Below, piece by piece: positions 49,467 through 58,392 of a DNA stretch of 64,000 nucleotides (the first letter of the stretch is position 1; each line of letters opens with the position of its first letter). The translations under genes were made by a program, and so were the position numbers. The stretch lies in NCBI GenBank assembly GCA_040255525.1, contig JBDZVD010000012.1:1-64000 (forward strand), read 5' to 3'. This DNA is from Rugosimonospora sp040255525. GTDB lineage: Bacteria; Actinomycetota; Actinomycetes; Mycobacteriales; Micromonosporaceae. The notes beneath the pieces were generated by a model. The model ran no database searches. It was given only the letters and a program-made list of their open reading frames with translations, and had not been told where the DNA came from.

Positions 49467-50552
49467 ATGCCCCTGGACCCCGGCCGTCCGACAGCGGCGC
49501 CGCGCACGGCGGCGCCGCCGGTGGCCGGGGTGCCGGCGGCGTCCGGGGCGCGCCGCATCGCGGTCCTCGACGCGCCGAGCAACCTGGGGCTCCGGCCGCC
49601 GACGGTCAGCTCGGTACCGGGCTGCGCGAAGGCGCCCGGCGCGCTGCGTGATCAGGAGCTGCTGCCCCGGCTCGGGGCCCGGGACGCCGGCTGCCTGACG
49701 CCGCCGCGCTACGACCCGGGCGACTGGCGTCCGGGCGATGGGGTCAGCCAGGCCGAGTCGGTCGCGTGGTATTCGCGCCAGCTGGCCTCGCGGATCGAGG
49801 CGATCATCGACAACGGGGAGTTTCCGCTGGTACTCGGCGGGGACTGCTCGATCCTGCTGGGCTCGGCCCTGGCCCTGCGACGGATGTCGGTACGCGACGG
49901 GCTGCCGTACGGGCTGATCTATGTGGATGGCCACTCGGACTTCCGGCACCCGGGCAACGCCTCGTACGTGGGGGCGGCGGCCGGCGAGGACGTGGCGTTG
50001 GCCACCGGTCGCGGGCAGCCCGACCTGACCGACATCGACGGACTGCGACCGTACCTGCACGACGAGCACGTGGTGCTGCTGGGCATCCGGGCCCAGGACG
50101 AGTACCGGCTGGACCTGCGCGCCGCCGGGCTGGCGCACCGGTCGGTACCGCAGCTTCGCGGCGACGGCGCCGGCCGTACCGCGCAGTGGGCGCGCGAGCA
50201 GCTCGGCGCGTGTGCCGGCTACTGGCTGCACGTCGACGTGGACGTGCTGGACCCGGCCGTGATGCCGGCGGTCGACGCACCGGACGACGGCGGCATCGCC
50301 TACGCGGAGCTGGAGCTGCTCATCGCCAACCTGGTCGACACGCCGGACTGCCTGGGCATGGAGCTCACCGTGTTCGACCCGGACTACGACCCGGACGGCG
50401 TGTACGCCCGGGAACTGGTCGCTTCGCTGGTGACCGGGCTCGCGCCGCTGCTGCGGGCGGAACAGGAGGCTCCGCCGGTGCCGATCGTGATGCCGGCCCC
50501 GCGCGGCGAGCCGGTGCCGATACCGCCGCCGACCGCGGCCGAGACCGCTTAG
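49467..50552 (+). CDS. Arginase/agmatinase family ureohydrolase
   Basis: 361 residues from ATG 49467, ribosome binding site AGGAGG. The two-manganese site is recognisable as VLGGDCSILLGSAL (usual GGDHS has His, here Cys), IYVDGHSDFRHPG and HVDVDVLDPAVMPAVD; the last carries the two conserved aspartates. The C-terminal glutamate is in GMELTVFDPDYDPDG. The substitution of His by Cys at the first metal ligand makes arginase activity uncertain; formiminoglutamase- or guanidine-type substrates are alternatives. Both termini are Pro/Ala-rich and probably flexible. Confidence 0.85.
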   Translation: MPLDPGRPTAAPRTAAPPVAGVPAASGARRIAVLDAPSNLGLRPPTVSSVPGCAKAPGALRDQELLPRLGARDAGCLTPPRYDPGDWRPGDGVSQAESVAWYSRQLASRIEAIIDNGEFPLVLGGDCSILLGSALALRRMSVRDGLPYGLIYVDGHSDFRHPGNASYVGAAAGEDVALATGRGQPDLTDIDGLRPYLHDEHVVLLGIRAQDEYRLDLRAAGLAHRSVPQLRGDGAGRTAQWAREQLGACAGYWLHVDVDVLDPAVMPAVDAPDDGGIAYAELELLIANLVDTPDCLGMELTVFDPDYDPDGVYARELVASLVTGLAPLLRAEQEAPPVPIVMPAPRGEPVPIPPPTAAETA

Positions 50553-50572
50553 CCGACCGCGGCCGAGACCGC

Positions 50573-51031
50573 CTAGTCGTCCCGCTCGTCGGTGCGCAGG
50601 GCGCGCAGTTGCTTCAGGTGCGCCTCGGCGTGCTCGGTTTCGTTCGCGCGCAGCACCCGGGCCCAGGGCGTCGGGCCGTCCAGCATCACCTGGGCGCAGT
50701 CCCGCACCCTGGTCGGTACCGGCGTGTCGCCCAGTGGACCCAGTTGGGCGGTCAGGTCGCGCAGCACCGCGACGGTGATGGCGACCCGATCGGCGAGCCC
50801 CCGGAGGCCGCCGTAGGACGCGGCGTAGGCGAGCAGCTCCCGGTCGCCCAGCGCCTCCCGGTCGTCGTAGCTCGCGTCACGGCCGGCCAGCAGCGCCTCG
50901 GTGGTGGCGATCAGTTGTTCGTTGTTGCTGGCCACATGCGCGACGATCTGCTCGGCGGTCCAGCCGCCGTCGGCCGGGGCCCGGAACGACCCGCGGCCGG
51001 CCTCATCGATGAAGTCGGCGTACGCGTCCAC
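50573..51031 (-). CDS. DinB/maleylpyruvate-isomerase-type four-helix protein
   Basis: 152 residues from GTG 51031, leaderless by the TAACGT box six bases upstream. The helix GGWTAEQIVAHVASNNEQLI and the C-terminal ETEHAEAHLKQLRAL supply histidines for a DinB-type metal site. The DinB superfamily in actinobacteria includes mycothiol-dependent transferases, so a thiol-related role is possible but unproven. The gene lies directly downstream of the penicillin-binding lipoprotein gene on the same strand and converges on the ureohydrolase gene. Confidence 0.75.
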   Translation of the reverse strand: MDAYADFIDEAGRGSFRAPADGGWTAEQIVAHVASNNEQLIATTEALLAGRDASYDDREALGDRELLAYAASYGGLRGLADRVAITVAVLRDLTAQLGPLGDTPVPTRVRDCAQVMLDGPTPWARVLRANETEHAEAHLKQLRALRTDERDD

Positions 51032-51037
51032 CCTTGC

Positions 51038-51043
51038 ACGTTA
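51038..51043 (-). promoter_or_regulatory. -10 box that contains the stop codon of the upstream gene
   Basis: Minus-strand TAACGT ends six bases before GTG 51031. Its first three bases are the TAA stop of the penicillin-binding lipoprotein gene (51041-51043). Confidence 0.55.
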
Positions 51044-52987
51044 GCCCAGAACGGTGAAGAACCTTCCGGCGATGGGCACCGCGGCGTCGGTGCTCATCCC
51101 GCCGTCCTCGACGAAGACGCAGAACGCGATGTCGCCGCGGTAACCCATGAACCAGGAGTGGGTGGGGGTCGGCTTGTTGTCGTGCTCCGCGGTGCCCGTC
51201 TTGCCGTAGATCGGGGCGCCGGGTACCGATTTGTCCCTGACCGCCGTACCGTCCGTGACCACCTCGCGCATCATCTGCTTGAGCGCGGCCACCGTGGACT
51301 GCTTCAGTGGCGCGCCGTCGGCGGCCGGGTGCGCCGGAGCCGGGTCGAGCACCAGGTGCGGCTGCTTCCACTGCCCGCGCTGCACCGCCGCCGCCATGCC
51401 GGCCATCACCACCGGCGACACGGTGGTCTTGCCCTGCCCGAACGCCGCGGCGGCCTGCTCCGCCGCGTTGCCGTTCGCCGACACCTTGCCGGTGTACGCG
51501 TCGATGCCCAGGTCCCACGGGATGCCCACGCCCAGCTGCTTGCCGGTGTCGGCCAGGCCGGTCGGGCCGAGCTTCGGTGCCAGCGACGCGAACGCGGTGT
51601 TGCACGACTTGGCGAAGTCCTCGTGCAGCGGCACGCTGCCCAACTGCTCGAACTCCGAGTTGTGGATGGTGTACCCGTCCACGGTCAGGGTCTGCGGGCA
51701 GTCGACCGTGGTGTTGACGTTGACCTTGCCGGCCTGCAGCAGGTTCGTCGCGGTGACCGTCTTGAACATCGAACCGGGCGGCACGCTGGCGTCCAGCGCC
51801 AGGTCCTGCCCCTGCGCGCCGGGGCCGTTCGCGACCGCCAGGATGGCGCCGTCGGAGATCCGGATCGCGATCAGCGCCGACGGCTGCTGGGTCATGGTCA
51901 ACGCGGTCTCGGCGGCCCGCTGGGTCTTCTGGTCCAGCGTCGTCTTGATCGACTTGCCGGCGACCGGTGCGCTGGTGAACAGCGTCTTGCCCTGATCGTC
52001 GGACGAGTCGCCGTCGCCGGAGTTCGAGGTCGCGTTGCCGGTCGGCTTGGCCGGGACCGCGACCACGGACACCCCGCTCCTGCCGCGCAGCCGGTCGTCG
52101 TACGCCTCGGCCAGGCCACCGAAACCGACCTGATCGCCGATCTGGTATTTGCCGGGGTTCTTGTCCATCCGCTCCTTGGTCACGTCACCGACCGTGCCGA
52201 GCAGGGCGCGGGCGAACGTGCTGGTCGGAGCGAGTTCCATGGTCCCGGTGGTGAACACCGTGCCGTCCAGGTCGTGGATCTGCGACCGGATCCGGTTGTA
52301 GACGGCCTGGCGCAGCGTCACGACCGGTACGAACGAGGTCGGCGACGCCGCCTTGATCTGGTTCGGCAGGTCGGACAGGTCCACGTCCACGTTCGCCGAC
52401 TTGAAAGCGCTGTCCAGGGCGCTGATCAGGGACGCCTGGTTGCTGATGAGGTTCGGCTGGATGCCGACGTTGACCACCGGCTGCTTGCTGACCAGCGCCT
52501 GCCCGCTGCCGTCCAGGATGCTGCCCCGCTCGGCGCTGGTGATCCTGACCGTCATCTTGTCGGTGTCGGCGAGCTGGGCGGCGATCACCGATGGTTCGAA
52601 GATCGGATCCCACTTGCCGTCGTTGCGCCGCAGCCGCAGGCTCGTCCGGTACGACCAGGTCACCCCGTCCTCGATCGGCCACGACACGTCGATCGGGGCG
52701 GCCGCGTCGTCCTTGCCGACGGTCGCCTTCCCGGCTTTGAGCGTCGGCTTCACGGTGGCCAGATCGCCGGAGAGCGTCGTGATCTCGGTGGCCACGGCCT
52801 CACCGGTCAGCGCGGCGCCGGACGACGAGATCAAGTGTAGCGAGGGCGCGAACTGCCCGGTCCGCCAGCCGGTCAGGAAATCCGAGATCGCGGACTCCGG
52901 CCCCGGGCCTCTGGAACAGCCGACCAGCCCACCCCCGACCAGCGCGGCGGCGGCGAGCAGGGCGGTCACGTGGACTCTTCGACGCAT
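51041..52987 (-). CDS. Penicillin-binding protein, lipoprotein with MecA-type N-terminal domain
   Basis: Peptidoglycan transpeptidase acting outside the membrane. It has 648 residues from ATG 52987, ribosome binding site GGAGGT. The signal peptide ends LVGGGLVGC (lipobox Cys24). An NTF2-like MecA_N domain (about 30-140) comes next, then the dimerisation domain (ITSAERGSILDGSGQ). The transpeptidase domain (about 330-648) has PPGSMFKTV with the acylated serine, KSCNTAFASLAP and YGKTGTAEH. Domain order is that of Staphylococcus PBP2a-like class B enzymes, which in some groups are weakly inhibited by beta-lactams. Resistance here is not shown by sequence alone. Confidence 0.92.
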   Translation of the reverse strand: MRRRVHVTALLAAAALVGGGLVGCSRGPGPESAISDFLTGWRTGQFAPSLHLISSSGAALTGEAVATEITTLSGDLATVKPTLKAGKATVGKDDAAAPIDVSWPIEDGVTWSYRTSLRLRRNDGKWDPIFEPSVIAAQLADTDKMTVRITSAERGSILDGSGQALVSKQPVVNVGIQPNLISNQASLISALDSAFKSANVDVDLSDLPNQIKAASPTSFVPVVTLRQAVYNRIRSQIHDLDGTVFTTGTMELAPTSTFARALLGTVGDVTKERMDKNPGKYQIGDQVGFGGLAEAYDDRLRGRSGVSVVAVPAKPTGNATSNSGDGDSSDDQGKTLFTSAPVAGKSIKTTLDQKTQRAAETALTMTQQPSALIAIRISDGAILAVANGPGAQGQDLALDASVPPGSMFKTVTATNLLQAGKVNVNTTVDCPQTLTVDGYTIHNSEFEQLGSVPLHEDFAKSCNTAFASLAPKLGPTGLADTGKQLGVGIPWDLGIDAYTGKVSANGNAAEQAAAAFGQGKTTVSPVVMAGMAAAVQRGQWKQPHLVLDPAPAHPAADGAPLKQSTVAALKQMMREVVTDGTAVRDKSVPGAPIYGKTGTAEHDNKPTPTHSWFMGYRGDIAFCVFVEDGGMSTDAAVPIAGRFFTVLG

Positions 52988-53144
52988 CTGGGCACCTCCG
53001 GCAGCGATTGTGTCCCACGAGGTCCAGCGCTCGCAGCCCGGGGATTGGCGGGCCGGGTGAACCGTTTCTGTCCCAGACGTCACAATCTCTGGGCGCGCGG
53101 TCAGCCACGGCGCCGGGCGGATGGGCCGGCCGCGCGGGAAGTCA

Positions 53145-53190
53145 TAGGGTGGAGTTGAGAAGTGTTCCCACAGCGTTGTGGGCGAGGGGA
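53145..53190 (+). promoter_or_regulatory. Promoter and leader hairpin of the glutamate dehydrogenase gene
   Basis: TAGGGT at 53145-53150 is a candidate -10. The leader then holds CCCACA (53167-53172) pairing with TGTGGG (53177-53182), directly followed by the AGGGGAG ribosome binding site (53184-53190). The hairpin could influence translation. Confidence 0.4.
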
Positions 53191-53199
53191 GTGGCACCC

Positions 53200-56100
53200 A
53201 TGGATCGTGCGGCGACCGGTGTTGACGCGGCCGACCAGCGCACCGGTGCCGGCGAGGCCGCCGGCCCGAACGCCGATCCCGATTCGACCGGGCAGAGCGG
53301 CGAGGTGGACATAGCGGGCCAACGCACCCGGGCCGGCGGGGCCGGTCGCGGCGGGCAGCGGGCCTACCGGGGCGGTAGGGTCCCCCCCGGCGGTGCCGAC
53401 CCCAACCTCGACCCCGACGCCGTCGAGGACGTCGAGGAGATCGAAACCCGTACGGACGGTGACGACGCCGAGGACACCGAGCTGGACCAGCCGCTGCCCG
53501 ACGCGGAGCGGCTGGTGGCCGAGGCGGTGGCGCTGGCCGGCGACGACCTGGACAGCGCCCGGCTGGTGCGCCGGTACTGGCGGTTCGCGCCGGACGAGGA
53601 CATGGTGGGGCTGACCGCCGCGGAGATGCTCTCCGGCGCGCGCGCCCACCGGGAGTTGGCGCGGCAGCGGGTACCGGGTGAGCTGAAGCTCCGGGTGGGG
53701 GACAGCGCCGACCAGGAGCTGACCATCCTGGAGATCGTCACTGACGATATGCCCTTTTTGGTCGATACCGTCACTTCTGCCCTGAGCCTCCGGGGCCTGT
53801 CCGTGCACCTGCTGGTGCACCCGCTGGTCGTGGTGCGCCGCGAGCCGCTGGGCAAGCTGATCGAGGTGTGCGCCGACGTCGAGGCGGACGACGCGATCGC
53901 CGGTGACCTGGTGGAAAGCTGGATGCGGCTGTCCATCGACCGGGTGCGTGGCGACGTCGCCCGCGACGACCTGCGGCGCGAGCTGCAGCGGGTGCTGACC
54001 GACGTGCGCGAGGCGGTCGAGGACTGGCCGAAGATGCGCTCCCGGGCCCTGTCCATCGCCGACGAGCTGGCCAGCACATCCCTGCCGGTACCGCCGCGGG
54101 ACATCACCGACTCGATCGAGCTGCTGCGCTGGCTCGTCGACGAGCACTTCACGTTCCTCGGGTACCGCGAGTACCGGCTGGCCGGCGCGACCGCCGAGCA
54201 GGCCGGGACCGGGCAGCGGCCGGTGGGCCGGATGCGCCTGCAGGCGGTGCTCGGGACCGGCCTGGGCATCCTCCGGCAGGACCAGACGGCCCCCCGGGAG
54301 CTGGCCAGCATGACGCCGGAGGCGCAGGAGAAGGTGCTGGAGAAGCGCCTGCTCGTGATCACCAAGGCCAACTCCCGGTCCACCGTGCACCGCTCCTCGT
54401 ACCTTGACTACATCGGCTTCAAGACGTTCGACGCCGACGGCAACGTGGTCGGGGAGCGGCGCTTCCTCGGACTGTTCTCGTCGGCCGCGTACCTCGGCTC
54501 GGTCCGGGAGCTGCCGGTGGTCAAGCGCAAGGTGGCCGCCGTGCTCGACCGGTCCGGCCTGTCGCCGCGCAGCCACTCCGGCAAGGATCTGCTGGCGATC
54601 CTGGAGGACTACCCGCGCGACGAGCTGTTCCAGATCCGCACCGACGAGCTGTACGACACGGTCATGGGCGTCCTGCGCCTGGCCGGCCGCCGGGCGCTGC
54701 GGCTGTTCCTGCGCCAGGACGGGTACGGCCGGTTCATCTCCTGCCTGGTGTTCATGCCCCGGGATCGGTTCACCACCGAAAACCGGCTGCGCATCCAGAA
54801 CATCCTGGCGCGCGAGCTGCACGGCATCGGGACCGACTACGCCACCCGGGTCGGCGAGTCGGTGCTGGCCCGGATCCACTTCATCGTGCGTACCGACCCG
54901 GCGGCGCCGCCGGCCGACATCGACGCCGCGGCGATCCAGGAGCAGCTGGTCGAGGCGACCCGCGACTGGGACGACGACTTCCGCCTGCTGCTGGAGCGCA
55001 AGCTCGGCGAGGAGCAGTGCCGCACCCTGTTCCCGCGCTACGCCCCGGCCTTCCCGGACGCGTACAAGGACGAGCACACCCCGTACGAGGCGGTCCAGGA
55101 CCTGGCGAAGCTGGAGCTGCTGGACGACCCGGGCGACCTGGCCACGCACATCTTCCGGCGCCGCAAGGACGACAGCAACGTCCGGTTCAAGGTGTTCCGG
55201 TACGGCGAGCCGATGATGCTGTCCACCGTGCTGCCGGTGCTGCACTCGCTGGGTGTGAGGGTCTCCGACGAGCGGCCGTACGAGGTCGAGCGCGCCGACG
55301 CCGCGATCTACCTGTACGACTTCGGGTTGGTGCTGCCGCCACAGGCCCGGGAACTGCCGGAGATCCGGGCGCACATGGAGAACGCGTTTTCCTCCACCTG
55401 GCGGGGCGAGGCCGAGATCGACGGCTTCAACGAGCTGGTCGTCCGGGCCGGGCTGACCTGGCGGCAGGTGGTGATCCTGCGGGCCTACGCGAAGTACCTG
55501 CGGCAGGCGGGCGCCGTGTACTCGCAGGAGTCGATGGAGCACACGCTGATCAGCAACCCGGGCATCGCGGCGTTGCTGGTGGCGCTGTTCGAGACCCGGT
55601 TCTCGCCGTCCCTGGCACTGTCCGAGGAGGACCGGTCGCTGCAGTCCAAGGAGCTGGTGACCGCGATCGGGCGGCAACTGGACGGCGTGGCGAGCCTGGA
55701 CCAGGACCGGATCCTGCGTGCGTACCTGACGCTGATCCAGGCCACCCTGCGCACCAGCTTCTTCCAGCGCGGGACGGACGGGCGGCCGAAGTCGTACGTG
55801 GCCTTCAAGCTGGAGCCGAGGGCGATCCCGGAGCTGCCGGCGCCCCGGCCCCGGTACGAGATCTGGGTCTACTCGCCCCGGTTCGAGGGCGTGCACCTGC
55901 GCTTCGGCCCGGTGGCTCGGGGTGGCCTGCGCTGGTCCGACCGGCGAGACGACTTCCGCACCGAGATCCTCGGCCTGGTCAAGGCGCAGATGGTCAAGAA
56001 CGCGGTGATCGTGCCGGTGGGTGCGAAGGGCGGCTTCGTGCTCAAGCAGGCCCCGGAGGACCGGGACGGGTTCCTCGCCGAGGGCGTCAACTGCTACAAG

Positions 56101-58308
56101 CTGTTCATCAGCGCCCTGCTCGACGTGACCGACAACCTGGTCGGCGGTGTGATCGTGCCGCCCCGGAACGTGGTGCGCCACGACGGCGACGACCCGTACC
56201 TGGTGGTCGCGGCCGACAAGGGCACCGCCACGTTCTCCGACACGGCCAACGAGATCTCGCTGGCGTACGGGTTCTGGCTCGGCGACGCGTTCGCCTCGGG
56301 CGGCTCGGCCGGGTACGACCACAAGAAGATGGGCATCACCGCCCGGGGCGCCTGGGAGTCGGTCAAGCGGCACTTCCGCGAGCTGCACGTGGACACCCAG
56401 AGCCAGGACTTCACCGTGGTGGGGGTCGGCGACATGTCCGGCGACGTGTTCGGCAACGGCATGCTGCTGTCCGAGCACATCCGCCTGCTGGCCGCGTTCG
56501 ACCACCGGCACATCTTCCTGGACCCCGACCCGGACGCGGCCACCTCGTTCGCCGAGCGGCGGCGGCTGTTCGACCTGCCCCGCTCGTCGTGGGCCGACTA
56601 CGACAGCTCGCTGATCTCGGAGGGCGGCGGGGTCTTCCCGCGTACCGCGAAGTCCATCCCGATCTCCCCGCAGGTCCGCGTCGCGCTGGGCCTGGACGAG
56701 TCGGTGACCGCGCTGGCACCCAGCGACCTGATGAAGGCAATCCTGCTGGCCCCCGTCGACCTGCTGTGGAACGGCGGCATCGGCACCTATGTCAAGGCGA
56801 CCGGCGAGTCGCACGCGGACGTCGGCGACAAGGCCAACGACGCGATCCGGGTGGGCGGCCGCCAGCTACGCGCGAAAGTGGTGGGCGAGGGCGGCAACCT
56901 CGGCCTGACCCAGCGCGGCCGGATCGAGTACGCCATCGCCGGTGGCCGGATCTGCACCGACTTCATCGACAACTCGGCCGGTGTCGACACCTCCGACCAC
57001 GAGGTGAACTTCAAGATCCTGCTGGCCGACGCCGCGCTGGCCAACGAGGAGCGCGACGCGCTGCTGGAGGAGATGACCGACGAGGTCGCCCAGCTGGTGC
57101 TGCGGGACAACTACGACCAGGCCACGGCGTTGGGCAACGCCCGCGCGCAGGCGCACTCGCTGCTGCCGGTGCACCGCCGCCTGATCAGCGACCTGGAGAA
57201 GGACGGGCGGCTGGACCGGACGCTGGAGGCCATGCCCGCCGACGAGGAGCTGGCCGCGCGGTTCACCGCCGGAGCCGGGCTGACCTCGCCGGAGTTCGCC
57301 GTCCTGCTGTCCTACGTGAAGATCGCGCTGGAGGACGAGGTCAACTCGTCGCCGCTGCCGGACGAGGAGTGGACCCACGAGACCCTGGTGGACTACTTCC
57401 CGAAGCCATTGCGGGAGCGCTACGAGTCGCTGATGCACAGTCACGCCCTGCGCCGCGAGATCGTCACCACCCAGCTGGTCAACCAGACCGTCAACCGGGG
57501 CGGCATCACATTCGTCTACCGGGTCATGGAGGAGACCGGTGTCTCGCCGGCCGACGTGATCCGCGCGTTCATGGTCGTCCGCGACGTGTACGGGCTGGCC
57601 GACCTGTGGGCCGCCGTGGAGGCGCTGGACAACCAGGTGCCGGTCGAGACGCAGACCAGGCTGTACCTGGAGATCCGGCGGCTGACCGACCGGGCCGTAC
57701 GCTGGCTGGTCACCAACCGCCGGGCGCCACTGGACGTGGCCGAGGAGATCGCCCGGCTGCGCCCCGGCGTCCAGCGCCTGCTGCCCGAACTCGGCCGGCT
57801 GTTCCACGGCCAGGAGCGCGACTCACTGCGAGCCAACGTGAGCAAGCTCACCGGCATGGGGCTGCCGGCCGATCTGGCGGAGCGCCTCACCGGCGTGATG
57901 TACGGCTTCGGCCTGCTGGACATCGTGTCGGAGGCGGACAGCGGCGGGCGCGACCTGTTCGAGGTCGCCGCCATCTACTTCACCCTGTCGAACAAGTTCC
58001 AGGTCGACGAGTTGCTGTCGAAGATCTCGCTGCTGCCCCGCGACGACCGGTGGCAGACGCTGGCCCGGATGGCGCTGCGTTACGACCTGTACGCCGCGCT
58101 GGCCGCGCTGACGTCGGAGGTGCTCGCCTCGACCGACGGCCAACTTTCGGCCCAGGACCGGGTCACCGCCTGGGAACAGGCGAACTCGGCGGCGATCAAC
58201 CGGGCGCGCAGCGCGATGAGCGAATTCCAGGAAGCCAGCGGCGACCTGGCCGCACTGTCGGTGCTGCTGCGCCAGATCCGCACCCTGGTACGGACCGCGG
58301 GCGCCTGA
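53200..58308 (+). CDS. gdh: NAD-dependent glutamate dehydrogenase, large (180-kDa) type
   Basis: Oxidative deamination of glutamate to 2-oxoglutarate and ammonium. About 1702 residues from ATG 53200; the in-frame GTG at 53191 is too close to the ribosome binding site. A disordered acidic N-terminus (about 90 residues, containing GAGRGGQRAYRGG) precedes ACT-like regulatory modules (ELTILEIVTDDMPFLVDTVT). The catalytic core near residues 880-1250 has RFGPVARGGLRWSDRRDD, VGAKGGFVLKQAP with the catalytic lysine, and VGVGDMSGDVFGNGM. Nucleotide binding follows with VVGEGGNLGLTQRGR. Size and motifs match the Streptomyces/Mycobacterium L-GDH class. In mycobacteria it is controlled by GarA; no garA is in this window. 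Confidence 0.95.
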   Translation: MDRAATGVDAADQRTGAGEAAGPNADPDSTGQSGEVDIAGQRTRAGGAGRGGQRAYRGGRVPPGGADPNLDPDAVEDVEEIETRTDGDDAEDTELDQPLPDAERLVAEAVALAGDDLDSARLVRRYWRFAPDEDMVGLTAAEMLSGARAHRELARQRVPGELKLRVGDSADQELTILEIVTDDMPFLVDTVTSALSLRGLSVHLLVHPLVVVRREPLGKLIEVCADVEADDAIAGDLVESWMRLSIDRVRGDVARDDLRRELQRVLTDVREAVEDWPKMRSRALSIADELASTSLPVPPRDITDSIELLRWLVDEHFTFLGYREYRLAGATAEQAGTGQRPVGRMRLQAVLGTGLGILRQDQTAPRELASMTPEAQEKVLEKRLLVITKANSRSTVHRSSYLDYIGFKTFDADGNVVGERRFLGLFSSAAYLGSVRELPVVKRKVAAVLDRSGLSPRSHSGKDLLAILEDYPRDELFQIRTDELYDTVMGVLRLAGRRALRLFLRQDGYGRFISCLVFMPRDRFTTENRLRIQNILARELHGIGTDYATRVGESVLARIHFIVRTDPAAPPADIDAAAIQEQLVEATRDWDDDFRLLLERKLGEEQCRTLFPRYAPAFPDAYKDEHTPYEAVQDLAKLELLDDPGDLATHIFRRRKDDSNVRFKVFRYGEPMMLSTVLPVLHSLGVRVSDERPYEVERADAAIYLYDFGLVLPPQARELPEIRAHMENAFSSTWRGEAEIDGFNELVVRAGLTWRQVVILRAYAKYLRQAGAVYSQESMEHTLISNPGIAALLVALFETRFSPSLALSEEDRSLQSKELVTAIGRQLDGVASLDQDRILRAYLTLIQATLRTSFFQRGTDGRPKSYVAFKLEPRAIPELPAPRPRYEIWVYSPRFEGVHLRFGPVARGGLRWSDRRDDFRTEILGLVKAQMVKNAVIVPVGAKGGFVLKQAPEDRDGFLAEGVNCYKLFISALLDVTDNLVGGVIVPPRNVVRHDGDDPYLVVAADKGTATFSDTANEISLAYGFWLGDAFASGGSAGYDHKKMGITARGAWESVKRHFRELHVDTQSQDFTVVGVGDMSGDVFGNGMLLSEHIRLLAAFDHRHIFLDPDPDAATSFAERRRLFDLPRSSWADYDSSLISEGGGVFPRTAKSIPISPQVRVALGLDESVTALAPSDLMKAILLAPVDLLWNGGIGTYVKATGESHADVGDKANDAIRVGGRQLRAKVVGEGGNLGLTQRGRIEYAIAGGRICTDFIDNSAGVDTSDHEVNFKILLADAALANEERDALLEEMTDEVAQLVLRDNYDQATALGNARAQAHSLLPVHRRLISDLEKDGRLDRTLEAMPADEELAARFTAGAGLTSPEFAVLLSYVKIALEDEVNSSPLPDEEWTHETLVDYFPKPLRERYESLMHSHALRREIVTTQLVNQTVNRGGITFVYRVMEETGVSPADVIRAFMVVRDVYGLADLWAAVEALDNQVPVETQTRLYLEIRRLTDRAVRWLVTNRRAPLDVAEEIARLRPGVQRLLPELGRLFHGQERDSLRANVSKLTGMGLPADLAERLTGVMYGFGLLDIVSEADSGGRDLFEVAAIYFTLSNKFQVDELLSKISLLPRDDRWQTLARMALRYDLYAALAALTSEVLASTDGQLSAQDRVTAWEQANSAAINRARSAMSEFQEASGDLAALSVLLRQIRTLVRTAGA

Positions 58309-58330
58309 CGCCCGCGCGACGCACGCGGAT

Positions 58331-58375
58331 GGCCCCGTGCCCTCCCCGCCCCCGTCAGGGGGAGGGCACGGGGCC
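58331..58375. terminator. Bidirectional terminator with 17-bp perfect stem
   Basis: Bases 58331-58347 pair perfectly with 58359-58375 around the 11-base loop GCCCCCGTCAG. It lies between the convergent glutamate dehydrogenase and GH3 genes and is the strongest hairpin in the window. Confidence 0.9.
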
Positions 58376-58392
58376 GGTTGGCGAGCGGGGAC

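Noticed and set aside
51041..52987. Acquired beta-lactam resistance gene (mecA-like)
   Set aside because: The MecA_N domain is common in chromosomal class B penicillin-binding proteins of actinobacteria, and base composition matches the neighbours.
53101..56814. 1237-codon minus-strand frame opposite the glutamate dehydrogenase gene
   Set aside because: Same reason; composition is that of a shadow frame and the plus strand has intact catalytic motifs.
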